A stretch of 40,836 nt of DNA. Origin: Vicinamibacteria bacterium. GTDB taxonomy: Bacteria; Acidobacteriota; Vicinamibacteria; Fen-336; JAGNNV01. The stretch's first letter is position 1, and each line of letters opens with the position of its first letter. The notes under the pieces are model-generated. The model was not told where the DNA came from. It was given only the letters and a program-made list of their open reading frames with translations, and did not search any database. A program made the translations under genes and the position numbers. Where the stretch lies: contig JAIBCN010000093.1 in assembly GCA_019694155.1 (NCBI GenBank), positions 1-40,836 on the forward strand, read 5' to 3'. This document shows positions 8,990 through 18,658 of the stretch, piece after piece.

Positions 8990-9655
8990 CTACGCTTTGG
9001 GACGGGGCTTCGCCATTTCCTTCTGGGCTTCCTTGCCCACGAACTGCGCGGCCTTGGACGCGTTCTCCGCCATGCGTTCGGCGGTCTCCGCGCACATCTT
9101 CTTGAGCGCGGGGGAACGGCGTCCAATGGCGCCGAGCGCGTAGGCGGCCGCCTTCTTCACGAAGAGACGGTCGTCGTTGCCGCAGCGCTCGATGATGGGG
9201 ATGAAGCGGTGGAACTGGGAATCGTCGGCCTTGGGCTCGAAGTCGGCGAGCGCGCCCATCAGGGTGAACCCGGCCTTCTTGACGAACTCCTCCTTGCGGT
9301 CGGTCCAGACGACACAGCGGCCCCAGGAAAACTGGGTGGCATGGAAGAGATTGAAGCAGCAGTTGTCGCAGATGGCCTGCGAGTCGAACTGGCGCGCCCA
9401 GCGATCCATCTGGACCTTGGTGACCTTCTCCGGTTCGTCGATGAGGGAAGCGAGAAGACGCGCGTCGTAGAGCCCGGTGCCCCAGAGCTCCTGGGCCAGA
9501 CGATGGTCGCGGCCGATCTCGGCCACGATCTTCTTCATCTTGACGGGGGGCACGCCGTAGGAGGCGCGGGGCTTGACGCCCAGTTTTTCGAGGGCCAGGG
9601 CGTGCTTGGGGTCTCCCTCCTGGCGCAGTCGCTTAAGAACTTCCTCAAGTGTCAC
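8990..9655 (-). CDS. AlkD-like DNA alkylation repair (HEAT-repeat) protein
   Basis: 221 residues of helical HEAT-like repeats. Recognisable family stretches are SYGVPPVKMKKIVAEIG near residue 33, SLIDEPEKVT, the WTDRKEEFVKKAGFTLMGAL segment and FVKKAAAYALGAIG. Known: AlkD family members bind and excise N3/N7-alkylpurines without base flipping, but many members with this CDNCCFNLF-type middle region have no assigned activity. The C-terminus is Lys/Ala-rich. It is 28 bp from boxR on the same strand, but nothing suggests shared function. Confidence 0.85.
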   Translation of the reverse strand: MTLEEVLKRLRQEGDPKHALALEKLGVKPRASYGVPPVKMKKIVAEIGRDHRLAQELWGTGLYDARLLASLIDEPEKVTKVQMDRWARQFDSQAICDNCCFNLFHATQFSWGRCVVWTDRKEEFVKKAGFTLMGALADFEPKADDSQFHRFIPIIERCGNDDRLFVKKAAAYALGAIGRRSPALKKMCAETAERMAENASKAAQFVGKEAQKEMAKPRPKA

Positions 9656-9683
9656 GTCTTTCCTCCAGAAATCTTCCTGTCCG

Positions 9684-10460
9684 TTAGTTGCTGCTTCGTG
9701 AGGGGCGGGCCGCGCCCCGCGCCTCGGGGCCGCCGGTCAACGCCGCGATCTCCTCCACCACCTGCTCGGGGTTTCGAGACGACGTGTCGACGGTGAAGCG
9801 GGCGGTGCCGTAGAGGCGCTTTCTTGTTGTCAGTAACCGTCGAAGCTCGGCCATGGCTTGCGGATGGCCTTTCATCGGACGTTTGTCTCCCTGTTGCAGC
9901 ACACGGTTCCAGTGGTCGTTGGCGTCAGCGCGCAGCCAGATAGTGATGGTCTGCGCCTTGAGAAGTGCGAACGTGTCCGGCGCGGTCACAATGCCGCCGC
10001 CCGTCGCGATCACACAACCCATCCCTTCGGCGAGAACGGCTTCGAGGACCGATCCTTCGAGCCTCCGGTAGTAGTCCTCACCGTGCAAGGCGAAGATCTC
10101 CGACAGGCTCAAAGACGCTTTCTCCTCAATCTTCCGATCGAGCTCGACGAACGGTAGGCCTATTCTAACCGCGAGGCGGCGTCCGATGGTTGTTTTTCCG
10201 GCGCCGCGCAGTCCGAGGAGGGAAATCCGCGCCGGACCCGCGTCTTCCGGCCGCTCAGAGAGGAGCTCCGCCACCGGGGTCGCGAGGGCCTCGGCGAGGG
10301 CGTGGAGCTTCAGCACGGAGGGGTTCGCAAGACCCAGTTCCACATCGTTCAGGAATCGGATGGACACCCCTGAAACCTGCGCCAGTCGCTGCCGGGTGAG
10401 GCCCCGGGCCTCGCGCCGGTCGCGCACGGCCCGCCCGACCTTCTTCAGAATGGGGTTCAT
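9684..10460 (-). CDS. boxR: BoxR/BzdR-like regulator: XRE HTH + shikimate-kinase-like domain
   Basis: 258 residues. Residues ~1-70 form an XRE-type helix-turn-helix (LTRQRLAQVSGVSIRFLNDVE). Residues ~77-250 form a shikimate-kinase-like domain with Walker A GLRGAGKTT (83-91), VELDRKIEEK and ATGGGIV. Known: this architecture defines BzdR (anaerobic) and BoxR (aerobic), which repress benzoyl-CoA catabolic genes and are released by benzoyl-CoA bound to the kinase-like domain. It diverges from boxC across a 94-bp gap, the expected arrangement for a local repressor. A free-standing shikimate kinase is unlikely given the HTH and the neighbours. Confidence 0.92.
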   Translation of the reverse strand: MNPILKKVGRAVRDRREARGLTRQRLAQVSGVSIRFLNDVELGLANPSVLKLHALAEALATPVAELLSERPEDAGPARISLLGLRGAGKTTIGRRLAVRIGLPFVELDRKIEEKASLSLSEIFALHGEDYYRRLEGSVLEAVLAEGMGCVIATGGGIVTAPDTFALLKAQTITIWLRADANDHWNRVLQQGDKRPMKGHPQAMAELRRLLTTRKRLYGTARFTVDTSSRNPEQVVEEIAALTGGPEARGAARPSRSSN

Positions 10461-10468
10461 CTGGCCTG

Positions 10469-10515
10469 AGCAGTATATTGCATACGATGATCGCCGAGCC
10501 CGGCACTATACTGCT
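10469..10515. promoter_or_regulatory. boxR-boxC divergent promoter/operator with 9-bp inverted repeat
   Basis: AGCAGTATA (10469-10477) and TATACTGCT (10507-10515) are perfect inverted copies 29 bp apart. Each contains a TATACT -10-like hexamer reading outward: minus strand towards boxR, plus strand towards boxC. A TTGCATAC at 10479-10486 contains the TGCA tetramer; TGCA repeats are known elements of BzdR operators. A shared operator controlling both directions is inferred. The -35 elements are not clear. Confidence 0.55.
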
Positions 10516-10554
10516 TGACTCCCGCCGAACGACTCGCCTATCTTCGTCGGCTCT

Positions 10555-12192
<1,638 letters not shown>

Positions 12193-12261
12193 TTTGCGCG
12201 CGGAAGGTCGCAGACGGAACGTGAGAGCCACTACCAGCCAATATCGAGAGGTAAGCGAACA

Positions 12262-13710
12262 ATGATCACCCTCCTTCTAGCCGCGGCCCTCGCCGCCCCC
12301 AAGGCCACACCCGCGCCTACCCCCGCGTTCAAGGATGCGGACCGCACGAAGCTCATCGCGGCTCTCGACGCGAAGGCCGCGCACTATGGCGATCTCTCCC
12401 GGAAGATCTGGGAGTACTCCGAGGTCGGCTACAAGGAGACGAAGAGCGCCTCCGCGCACATCGCCGAGCTCAAGGCCGCGGGCTTCGATGTGCAGGAAGG
12501 CGTCGGCGGCATGCCCACCGCCTTCGTGGCGTCGTGGGGCGCCGGCAAGCCCATCATCGGCATCATGGCGGAGTACGACGCCCTGCCCGGCCTCTCCCAG
12601 TTCGATACGCCCGAGAAGAAGGCGCGGGTCGAGGGCGATCCCGGACACGGGTGCGGGCACAACCTCCTCGGCACCGCGTCCGTCGCCGCGGCGATCCAGG
12701 CCAAGGATGAACTGGTGGCTCGCAAACTCCCCGGCACCATCCGCCTGTACGGCACGCCCGCGGAGGAAGGCGGCGGCGGCAAGATCTACGTCGCGCGCGC
12801 CGGCCTCATGAAGGATGTCGACGTGATGCTCTCGTGGCATCCGGGCGACCGCAACCAGGCGGGCGTCGGCACCACTCTCGCGAACATCTCCGCGAAGTTC
12901 CGGTTCAAGGGCCTCGCCGCGCACGCCGCGGGGGCGCCGGACAAGGGCCGCTCCTCGCTCGACGCGGTGATGCTCACCGGCATGGGCATCGAGTTCCTGC
13001 GCGAGCACGTGCCTTCGGAGACCCGCATGCACTACGTGATCACCAAGGGCGGCGAGGCTCCGAACGTGGTGCCCGCGTTCGCGGAGATCTACGTCTACGC
13101 CCGCCACTCGCACATGCCCACCCTCGACAACGTATGGGAGCGCATCGTGAAGATCGCCCAGGCGGGAGCCCTCGCCACCGAGACGACCATGGAGATGGAA
13201 CTCATCAACAGCGTCTACAACACGCTTCCGAATGACGCGCTCGCCGCGCTGACCGACAAGAACCTCCGTCGCGTGGGCGGCGTCATCTACACGCCGGAGG
13301 AGAAAGCCTTCGCGGCGACGCTTGCGAAGTCGTTCTCGCCTTCCGAGACCGTGCTCCCCATCGGCAGCGAGGCCGAGATCCAGGCGCCGCGCGCCGAGGT
13401 GGGCTCCGGGTCCACCGACGCAGGCGATGTGAGCTGGCAGGTCCCCATGTCGCAGCTTTCCGCCGCGACCTTCGTGCCCGGCACCCCCGGCCACAGCTGG
13501 CAGTCGGCGGCGTGCGCCGGAACCACGCTCGGCCGCAAGGGCATGATGGTGGCGGCGAAGACTCTCGCGCTCACCGCGATGGACCTCTTCACCGACCCCG
13601 CGCAGGTCAAGGCCGCCCGCGAGAGCTTCGACAAGCGCCGCGCCGGCTTCGAGTACAAGTCGCGCGTCCCCGCCGACCAGAAGCCGCCCCTCAATTATCG
13701 GGACAAATAA
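12262..13710 (+). CDS. M20-family amidohydrolase, AbgB (p-aminobenzoyl-glutamate hydrolase B)-like, exported
   Basis: 482 residues. The ATG is preceded by AGAGGT at a suitable distance. A short hydrophobic N-terminus (MITLLLAAALAAPKA) followed by a Pro/Thr stretch looks like a signal peptide. M20 metal-site motifs are GHGCGHNLLG near residue 130, PAEEGGGGK near 167, SWHPGD near 192 and GTPGHSWQ near 410. MAEYDALPGL is typical of the AbgB/amidohydrolase subgroup, which cleaves N-acyl or N-aroyl amino acids. Known: AbgB splits p-aminobenzoyl-glutamate, and relatives hydrolyse hippurate-type conjugates. Its place between boxC and boxB (8-bp gap to boxB) suggests it releases an aromatic acid from an amide conjugate outside the cytoplasm to feed the pathway; this is inference. 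Confidence 0.88.
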   Translation: MITLLLAAALAAPKATPAPTPAFKDADRTKLIAALDAKAAHYGDLSRKIWEYSEVGYKETKSASAHIAELKAAGFDVQEGVGGMPTAFVASWGAGKPIIGIMAEYDALPGLSQFDTPEKKARVEGDPGHGCGHNLLGTASVAAAIQAKDELVARKLPGTIRLYGTPAEEGGGGKIYVARAGLMKDVDVMLSWHPGDRNQAGVGTTLANISAKFRFKGLAAHAAGAPDKGRSSLDAVMLTGMGIEFLREHVPSETRMHYVITKGGEAPNVVPAFAEIYVYARHSHMPTLDNVWERIVKIAQAGALATETTMEMELINSVYNTLPNDALAALTDKNLRRVGGVIYTPEEKAFAATLAKSFSPSETVLPIGSEAEIQAPRAEVGSGSTDAGDVSWQVPMSQLSAATFVPGTPGHSWQSAACAGTTLGRKGMMVAAKTLALTAMDLFTDPAQVKAARESFDKRRAGFEYKSRVPADQKPPLNYRDK

Positions 13711-13718
13711 GGAAACAA

Positions 13719-15131
<1,413 letters not shown>

Positions 15132-15208
15132 ACACCGCCGGCCGCGCCCGCGGCGCTCCAACCCGCGGCCCACACAGCCGCCCCACCGCCAAGCCCATTG
15201 GACCTCAC

Positions 15209-15267
15209 GTCATTGCGAGGGCCCAGTCCGTTTCGCACCGGCCCGAAGTAACCCCGCACCCGCGACA
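15209..15267 (+). repeat. 'GTCATTGCGAGG' repeat, copy 1 (left flank of four-helix-bundle unit)
   Basis: GTCATTGCGAGGGC starts this ~59-bp element, which later contains CGGCCCGAAG and ends in a C-rich stretch. It aligns over its whole length with 16021-16080 in the same orientation, roughly three quarters or more identical by eye. Similarity begins slightly upstream with an 'AAGC-CCATTG' block in both. The type resembles short intergenic repeats starting GTCATTGCGAGG that are widespread in environmental genomes (from memory, not checked). Confidence 0.7.
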
Positions 15268-15317
15268 CGCCGTTCGCACCTCGCGAACGCCCTCTCGTAC
15301 CGACCCACGCCCCAAAC

Positions 15318-15426
15318 GCGTGAACGTGAGCGTGAGCGTGCGCGTACGCGTGCACGTGAGCGTGAGCGTGAGCGTGAGCGTGCGCGTGCGCGTGCGCGTG
15401 CGCGTCAACGTGACACGTGAGCGTGC
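15318..15426. repeat. GTGAGC/GTGCGC hexamer tract (alternating purine-pyrimidine)
   Basis: About 110 bp made of near-tandem GTGAGC, GTGCGC, GTACGC and GTGAAC hexamers. Long stretches alternate purine and pyrimidine, a pattern that favours Z-DNA. No reading frame in it resembles a protein. It lies between repeat copy 1 and the long hairpin. Confidence 0.8.
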
Positions 15427-15449
15427 CCGTCGACCCGCCTCCCCTCGAC

Positions 15450-15604
15450 GGCCGGGCTTGACCTTCGACGCTTGGACCGTCGCCTCCGCGAGGAACGAAG
15501 TCAAGGGTGGTCGCTTCGCTCGCACTTTTCCTTCGGAAAAGCTTCGCCCGTGACTTCGTCCCTCGCTACGGCGGTTCATGTGGCGTCGAAGGTCAATCCC
15601 GGCC
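15450..15604. repeat. Long imperfect palindrome (~155 bp) upstream of four-helix-bundle gene
   Basis: The outer arm GGCCGGGCTTGACCTTCGA (15449-15467) pairs with its complement ending at 15604 with about one mismatch. The next block, around GAGGAACGAAGTCA, pairs with TGACTTCGTCCCTC (15551-15564). The apex is CTTTTCC-TTC-GGAAAAG at 15525-15541. The two sides differ by a short deletion near the apex. The folded element ends ~25 bp before the four-helix-bundle start codon. Confidence 0.8.
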
Positions 15605-15628
15605 TTCCTCTCGAAAAGGACCAAGCCG

Positions 15629-15970
15629 ATGTTCACCACCTCGCAGCCGTCGCTCCACCGCTTCCACGCCTACCAGCTCGCCCTGCAGTTCCGGCGCATC
15701 GTCGTCCGGTGGCTGCCTCTCCGCCGCTCCGAGCTCTCCGACCAACTCGACCGCGCGTCGATCTCCGTCCCGCTCAACGTCGCCGAAGGCGCCGGCCGCT
15801 CCACGCCTCGTGAGCGTGCCCGCCACTACACGGTCGCTCGTGGTTCCGCCGTCGAGTGCCTCGCTTGCCTCGACCTCCTCGAACTCGAACTCTCCTCCCC
15901 GTCCACGGGCGAAGCCCGCGCCGTCCTCCTCCGCCTCCTGAACGTCCTCACCGCCCTCATCCGCCGGTGA
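15629..15970 (+). CDS. Four-helix-bundle protein (23S rRNA-intervening-sequence / Avd-like family)
   Basis: 113 residues from the ATG at 15629, preceded by AAAAGGA. Family marks are HAYQLALQFRRIV near the N-terminus, then SELSDQLDRASISVPLNVAEGAGR (residues ~34-57) and RARHYTVARGSAVECLACLDLLE. Known: these small bundles are encoded in 23S rRNA intervening sequences and as free-standing genes. They are related to Avd, the accessory protein of diversity-generating retroelements, and their function is otherwise unknown. No reverse transcriptase or variable repeat is nearby. The gene sits in a repeat-bounded unit with the hexamer tract and long hairpin, which suggests mobility as a cassette. Confidence 0.9.
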   Translation: MFTTSQPSLHRFHAYQLALQFRRIVVRWLPLRRSELSDQLDRASISVPLNVAEGAGRSTPRERARHYTVARGSAVECLACLDLLELELSSPSTGEARAVLLRLLNVLTALIRR

Positions 15971-16020
15971 CGGAACCGCCGGCCGGCCCCGTGCCCCAAG
16001 CGCCATTGTCTGCCCCGTCC

Positions 16021-16080
16021 GTCATTGCGAGGGCTCTCTCCGTCCCGCAGCGGCCCGAAGCAATCCCGTGCCCCCGCAGA
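16021..16080 (+). repeat. 'GTCATTGCGAGG' repeat, copy 2 (right flank of four-helix-bundle unit)
   Basis: Same orientation as copy 1 at 15209. It begins GTCATTGCGAGGGC, shares CGGCCCGAAG and the following YAAYCCCG block, and ends in a C-rich run. With copy 1 it brackets ~810 bp holding only the hexamer tract, the hairpin and the four-helix-bundle gene. Confidence 0.7.
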
Positions 16081-16309
16081 TCGCGTCGAAGTCGCAAGAG
16101 CCGGGCCAGGCCGCCGCGGCCGTTATCGAAATAACCAGGCAGCTGAACGGCCGTCCTCGGGAAACGTTAGGATGGCTGAAGCCAGCGGAGGTCTTGGGCC
16201 AAAGTGTTGCGACGACCGATTGACGACAAGGGGTGTTCGACGGGCAATCGTGGTGGGACCAACGGTCCACAGGATCGTGAGGGATTTCGATGATCAGGTC
16301 CCTGGCGCT
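16081..16309. other. Gene-free stretch before the cassette region
   Basis: No supported gene. It contains an 8-bp inverted repeat CGGCCGTT/AACGGCCG (about 16117-16152) and two right-core-like heptamers, GTTAGGA at 16166 and GTTCGAC at 16235. The sequence around the second (GGTGTTCGACGGGCA) resembles the right end of the good attC at 17667-17673. I could not find matching left arms, so it may be a decayed attC or chance. Confidence 0.3.
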
Positions 16310-16618
16310 ATGAATGCCGGAAAGCACGTATTGAGTATCGCCCTCGCCCTGTTGGGCCTCGGCATGGTGGTCGGCCCGGGCGTAATAATTGATGATCGAC
16401 GACTCTTCCATTCCTTCTCAGAATGGAGAAACAACCCGACGCCAGAAACAGAGGCCGCATGGATTGCGGACCGTGATCGAGTCGCTCAGGAGCGTCGGCG
16501 CATAGACATGGCATTCAACATCGCAGGGTTCGCCCTCATCGGTCTGGGTGTTGGGCGCGAGGCGTGGCTTCGGCGCACCGCCGCGTCAGGCACCTCCGGC
16601 GCAGCGGTCACACAATGA
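16310..16618 (+). CDS. Small two-TM hypothetical protein (probable cassette gene)
   Basis: 102 residues from the ATG at 16310. Two hydrophobic segments (VLSIALALLGLGMVVGPGVII near residues 7-27 and FNIAGFALIGLGV near 73-85) flank a charged, Trp/Arg-rich middle. Not recognised. A longer in-frame extension upstream runs back into the repeat and is unlikely to be translated. The stop lies 17 bp before an attC-like site, in the orientation usual for integron cassettes. Base composition is less GC-rich than the flanking core genes. Confidence 0.55.
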   Translation: MNAGKHVLSIALALLGLGMVVGPGVIIDDRRLFHSFSEWRNNPTPETEAAWIADRDRVAQERRRIDMAFNIAGFALIGLGVGREAWLRRTAASGTSGAAVTQ

Positions 16619-16634
16619 GGCCAAACAACTTGCC

Positions 16635-16745
16635 GTCGAACAACGGGCTGCAACTGACAAAGGCCGCGAGGAGTGCCCCCTTAGCCGTCCGCTCATGGGG
16701 GCAGTCGTTGAAGGCGGCCTTTGCAGCTGAGCCCGGGTGTTATAC
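16635..16745 (+). repeat. attC-like integron recombination site 1
   Basis: About 111 bp. The left end GTCGAAC-AACGGGCTGCAACTGACAAAGG pairs imperfectly with the right end CCTTTGCAGCTGAGCCCGGGTGTTATAC. An inner arm pair TGCCCCC/GGGGGCA closes the apex. The right core GTTATAC departs from the GTTRRRY consensus. Position between two same-strand ORFs and the bulged long-palindrome shape fit attC. It separates the 2-TM gene from the nuclease gene. Confidence 0.65.
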
Positions 16746-16790
16746 CGACGCGGGGCCTTGGACGTTGGAGCGTGAAGCGGGGGCTTTCTT

Positions 16791-17546
16791 ATGCCGCGAG
16801 TGAAGATCACTGATCACCTGCTCATTCCGTTTGGCAGGCCAAAGTGGAGCATTGAAAAGATCCGAATCGTCGGCGTCTCAACCGGCGGTACCTTTTTCGA
16901 GAGCGAGGGCCCTTTAGCCCATGTGGACCGGTCGAAGAAGGTCGCCCTCAGACTCCGTGACTTTGTTGATCTCGTTCCTGGCGACTTCGGCTACGACAAG
17001 GAGGACCCGGGAGAAGCCCTGGCCGTCATCCGTACGCACTTAAGGCAAACGTGCGAGCTGGATACCGACTCGGAGCGAAGATTCCTCGATCTCTACTTCG
17101 CCTACTGTGAGAAGGCCGTCACGCCCAGCGAGTGGGAACTCAAGTATTACGAGCGCAAGAACCTCGCCGTGCCCAAGAACGATCCGCTCTGGGTATTCGA
17201 TGCCTTGTTGCCACTCCCGCAGGCGCACCTCTACCTCGAGGATCCACTCAGCACCACTTACAGCTTCGTTCCAGAAAAGATGGTGAAGGTCGATTTTGCC
17301 TTCTGGACAGGGGAGCGGCTTGTCGCCGTCGAGATCGATGGATCAAGTCATATAGGCAGCGAGCAGCACATCCGCAAGGACCGCATGCTCCAGCGAGCTG
17401 GTGTCTCGGTCGTCCACATACTCAATGGCGAGCTCCTGCAACACGGTGAGGACTGCGTTCGCAAGCTGTTGCCAACGGCGATCACCCAGTTTTGGCAATC
17501 CGCCGAGAGCAAGTACCGCATCAATCCGCTGAGTGTCCCTTTTTGA
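16791..17546 (+). CDS. Predicted PD-(D/E)XK (DUF559-like) nuclease, cassette gene
   Basis: 251 residues. The C-terminal third has a Vsr/DUF559-type nuclease pattern: VDFAF with D168, then LVAVEIDGSSH with E181 and D183, then the helix QHIRKDRMLQRAGV and the strand VSVVHI. This order is typical of restriction-endonuclease-like folds. The N-terminal ~100 residues contain paired acidic/aromatic segments and match no domain I know. It is flanked by two attC-like sites and starts 46 bp after the first, so it behaves as an integron cassette gene. A role in DNA repair or phage defence is inference. The fold call rests on a motif rather than on a recognised homologue. Confidence 0.7.
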   Translation: MPRVKITDHLLIPFGRPKWSIEKIRIVGVSTGGTFFESEGPLAHVDRSKKVALRLRDFVDLVPGDFGYDKEDPGEALAVIRTHLRQTCELDTDSERRFLDLYFAYCEKAVTPSEWELKYYERKNLAVPKNDPLWVFDALLPLPQAHLYLEDPLSTTYSFVPEKMVKVDFAFWTGERLVAVEIDGSSHIGSEQHIRKDRMLQRAGVSVVHILNGELLQHGEDCVRKLLPTAITQFWQSAESKYRINPLSVPF

Positions 17547-17568
17547 GTGCCACGGTCTCGAAGGCGCG

Positions 17569-17673
17569 GCATAACAAGGCCCTACACCAGACAAGGCGCG
17601 GAGGTGTGGCCCGCTTCCTTCGTCGAGGGCCAGTCGTTGAGGCGCGCCTTGCAGGTGAAGGCCGGTGTTAGAC
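17569..17673 (+). repeat. attC-like integron recombination site 2
   Basis: 105 bp. The left end GCATAACAAGGCCCTACACC (17569-17588) continues into AGACAAGGCGCG. The right end GGCGCGCCTTGCAGGTGAAG (17641-17660) continues to the core GTTAGAC at 17667-17673, a perfect GTTRRRY. The arms are complementary with a few extrahelical bases, and the middle (GTGGCCC / GGGCCAG) also pairs. This is a textbook attC layout between two same-strand ORFs. Confidence 0.8.
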
Positions 17674-17684
17674 GGGCACGCCCG

Positions 17685-18137
17685 ATGAACGTGCTGTCGC
17701 TGGAGCTATCCGTTGAGTTTGAAGACCCAGGGGAGGTCCATGTTCTGTGCGATGCTCGCGTTGATGGAGTGCCCGTGGCGGACTACCTGAAGCACGCGGT
17801 CAGCCTCGCTGCGCTGCACGAGAGCACCAAAGGTTCGGGAGGCTACTTCCTGATCACCTGCTCGTGTGGCGACCCAGGATGCGCAGGTATCAATAGCCCG
17901 GTGGTCGTGACGCATCACGAGACGATGGTTGACTGGGAGGTTGCCGAGCCAAGGCCACCGCGTCGGTTCTCCTTCTCTGTCGCGGAATATCGCTCCACCA
18001 TTCAGGAGGCTCTGAAGAGGTTTCCATCGCAGGCGGCGGCCCTACTGGTCGGCAAGAAAAAGAAGATTGCCGCCACGCCTCTCGGGGAAGAAGCTCTGTT
18101 TCTCGGTGGCCACCTGAGCAGCCGGGGACATCGTTGA
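17685..18137 (+). CDS. Hypothetical protein with CSCGDPGC motif, cassette gene
   Basis: 150 residues from the ATG at 17685, only 11 bp after the attC core GTTAGAC, the spacing usual in cassettes. The centre has TCSCGDPGCAG (residues ~61-71), possibly a metal site, then a WEV strand and FSFSVAEYRSTI. Not a family I can name. The last residues (LSSRGHR) are read from the tandem 18-mer resembling an IS end, so the true C-terminus may have been replaced. The expected attC after this gene is missing, consistent with that disruption. Confidence 0.6.
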   Translation: MNVLSLELSVEFEDPGEVHVLCDARVDGVPVADYLKHAVSLAALHESTKGSGGYFLITCSCGDPGCAGINSPVVVTHHETMVDWEVAEPRPPRRFSFSVAEYRSTIQEALKRFPSQAAALLVGKKKKIAATPLGEEALFLGGHLSSRGHR

Positions 18138-18163
18138 CAAGACGTCCGGGGACATAGTTGACA
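18122..18163. repeat. Tandem 18-mer resembling an IS481-type insertion-sequence end
   Basis: CCGGGGACATCGTTGACA (18122-18139) is repeated at 18146-18163 with one mismatch, a 24-bp period. Read on the minus strand this is TGTCAACTATGTCCCCGG, a type of sequence I associate with ends of IS481-like elements. No transposase frame is nearby, so it would be a remnant. It forms the 3' end of the preceding ORF. Confidence 0.45.
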
Positions 18164-18251
18164 CTTTTCCCTGAGAGAACGAGGCGGCGGTTGACCCTGG
18201 CGTATGCCGGGCTTGATGGAACGGCTCCCGCCGAGGCGATAATTGCGAGCG

Positions 18252-18524
18252 ATGCGATTCATGGTGATCGAACACTTTCGCGCCGGGCGGGCGGTCGAGG
18301 TCTATAGGCGGTTCCGGGATCGAGGAAGGATGGCCCCGGAGGGCCTGACATACATCGATAGCTGGGTCGATCTCGATTTCCAACGGTGCTTTCAAGTCAT
18401 GGAAGCCGAGAGCGAAGATCACCTTCGGGCCTGGACGAGGAATTGGGACGATCTGGTCGATTTCGAGATCGTCCCGGTCCGTTCGTCAGCCGAGGCGGCG
18501 GCGGCGATCTCGCCGCGGCTTTGA
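18252..18524 (+). CDS. DUF3303-family protein
   Basis: 90 residues. MRFMVIEHFRAG at the start, VYRRFRDRGRMAPEGLTYIDSW in the middle and CFQVME ... LVDFEIVPVRSSAEA towards the end match the small DUF3303 alpha/beta family, of unknown function and probably a dimeric ferredoxin-like fold. A TTG nine bases upstream is possible, but the ATG at 18252 gives the standard family N-terminus. It is the first conserved gene after the accessory island. Confidence 0.85.
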   Translation: MRFMVIEHFRAGRAVEVYRRFRDRGRMAPEGLTYIDSWVDLDFQRCFQVMEAESEDHLRAWTRNWDDLVDFEIVPVRSSAEAAAAISPRL

Positions 18525-18658
18525 TCGCCTGAGCGGCGGCCCGATCACCGGGCGGCACACCGACCACGACATCGAAGCGTTCTTCCCGGGCGGGGTGGGC
18601 GGAGGTTCCGCGACAGAGGCGCGGTCGAAGAGCCTTTTCAGTTGACCTTGGAGCAGCG

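Noticed and set aside
9684..10460. Biosynthetic shikimate kinase (aroK)
   Set aside because: The N-terminal XRE domain and divergence from boxC identify a BoxR-type regulator.
15318..15426. CRISPR array
   Set aside because: Units are 6-bp near-tandem hexamers without spacers; no cas genes.
15450..15970. Diversity-generating retroelement
   Set aside because: The four-helix-bundle protein is Avd-like, but there is no reverse transcriptase, template repeat or variable repeat in the window.
16166..16241. A third attC site before the first cassette (GTTAGGA or GTTCGAC cores)
   Set aside because: No complementary left arm could be found and the distance to the first ORF is long.
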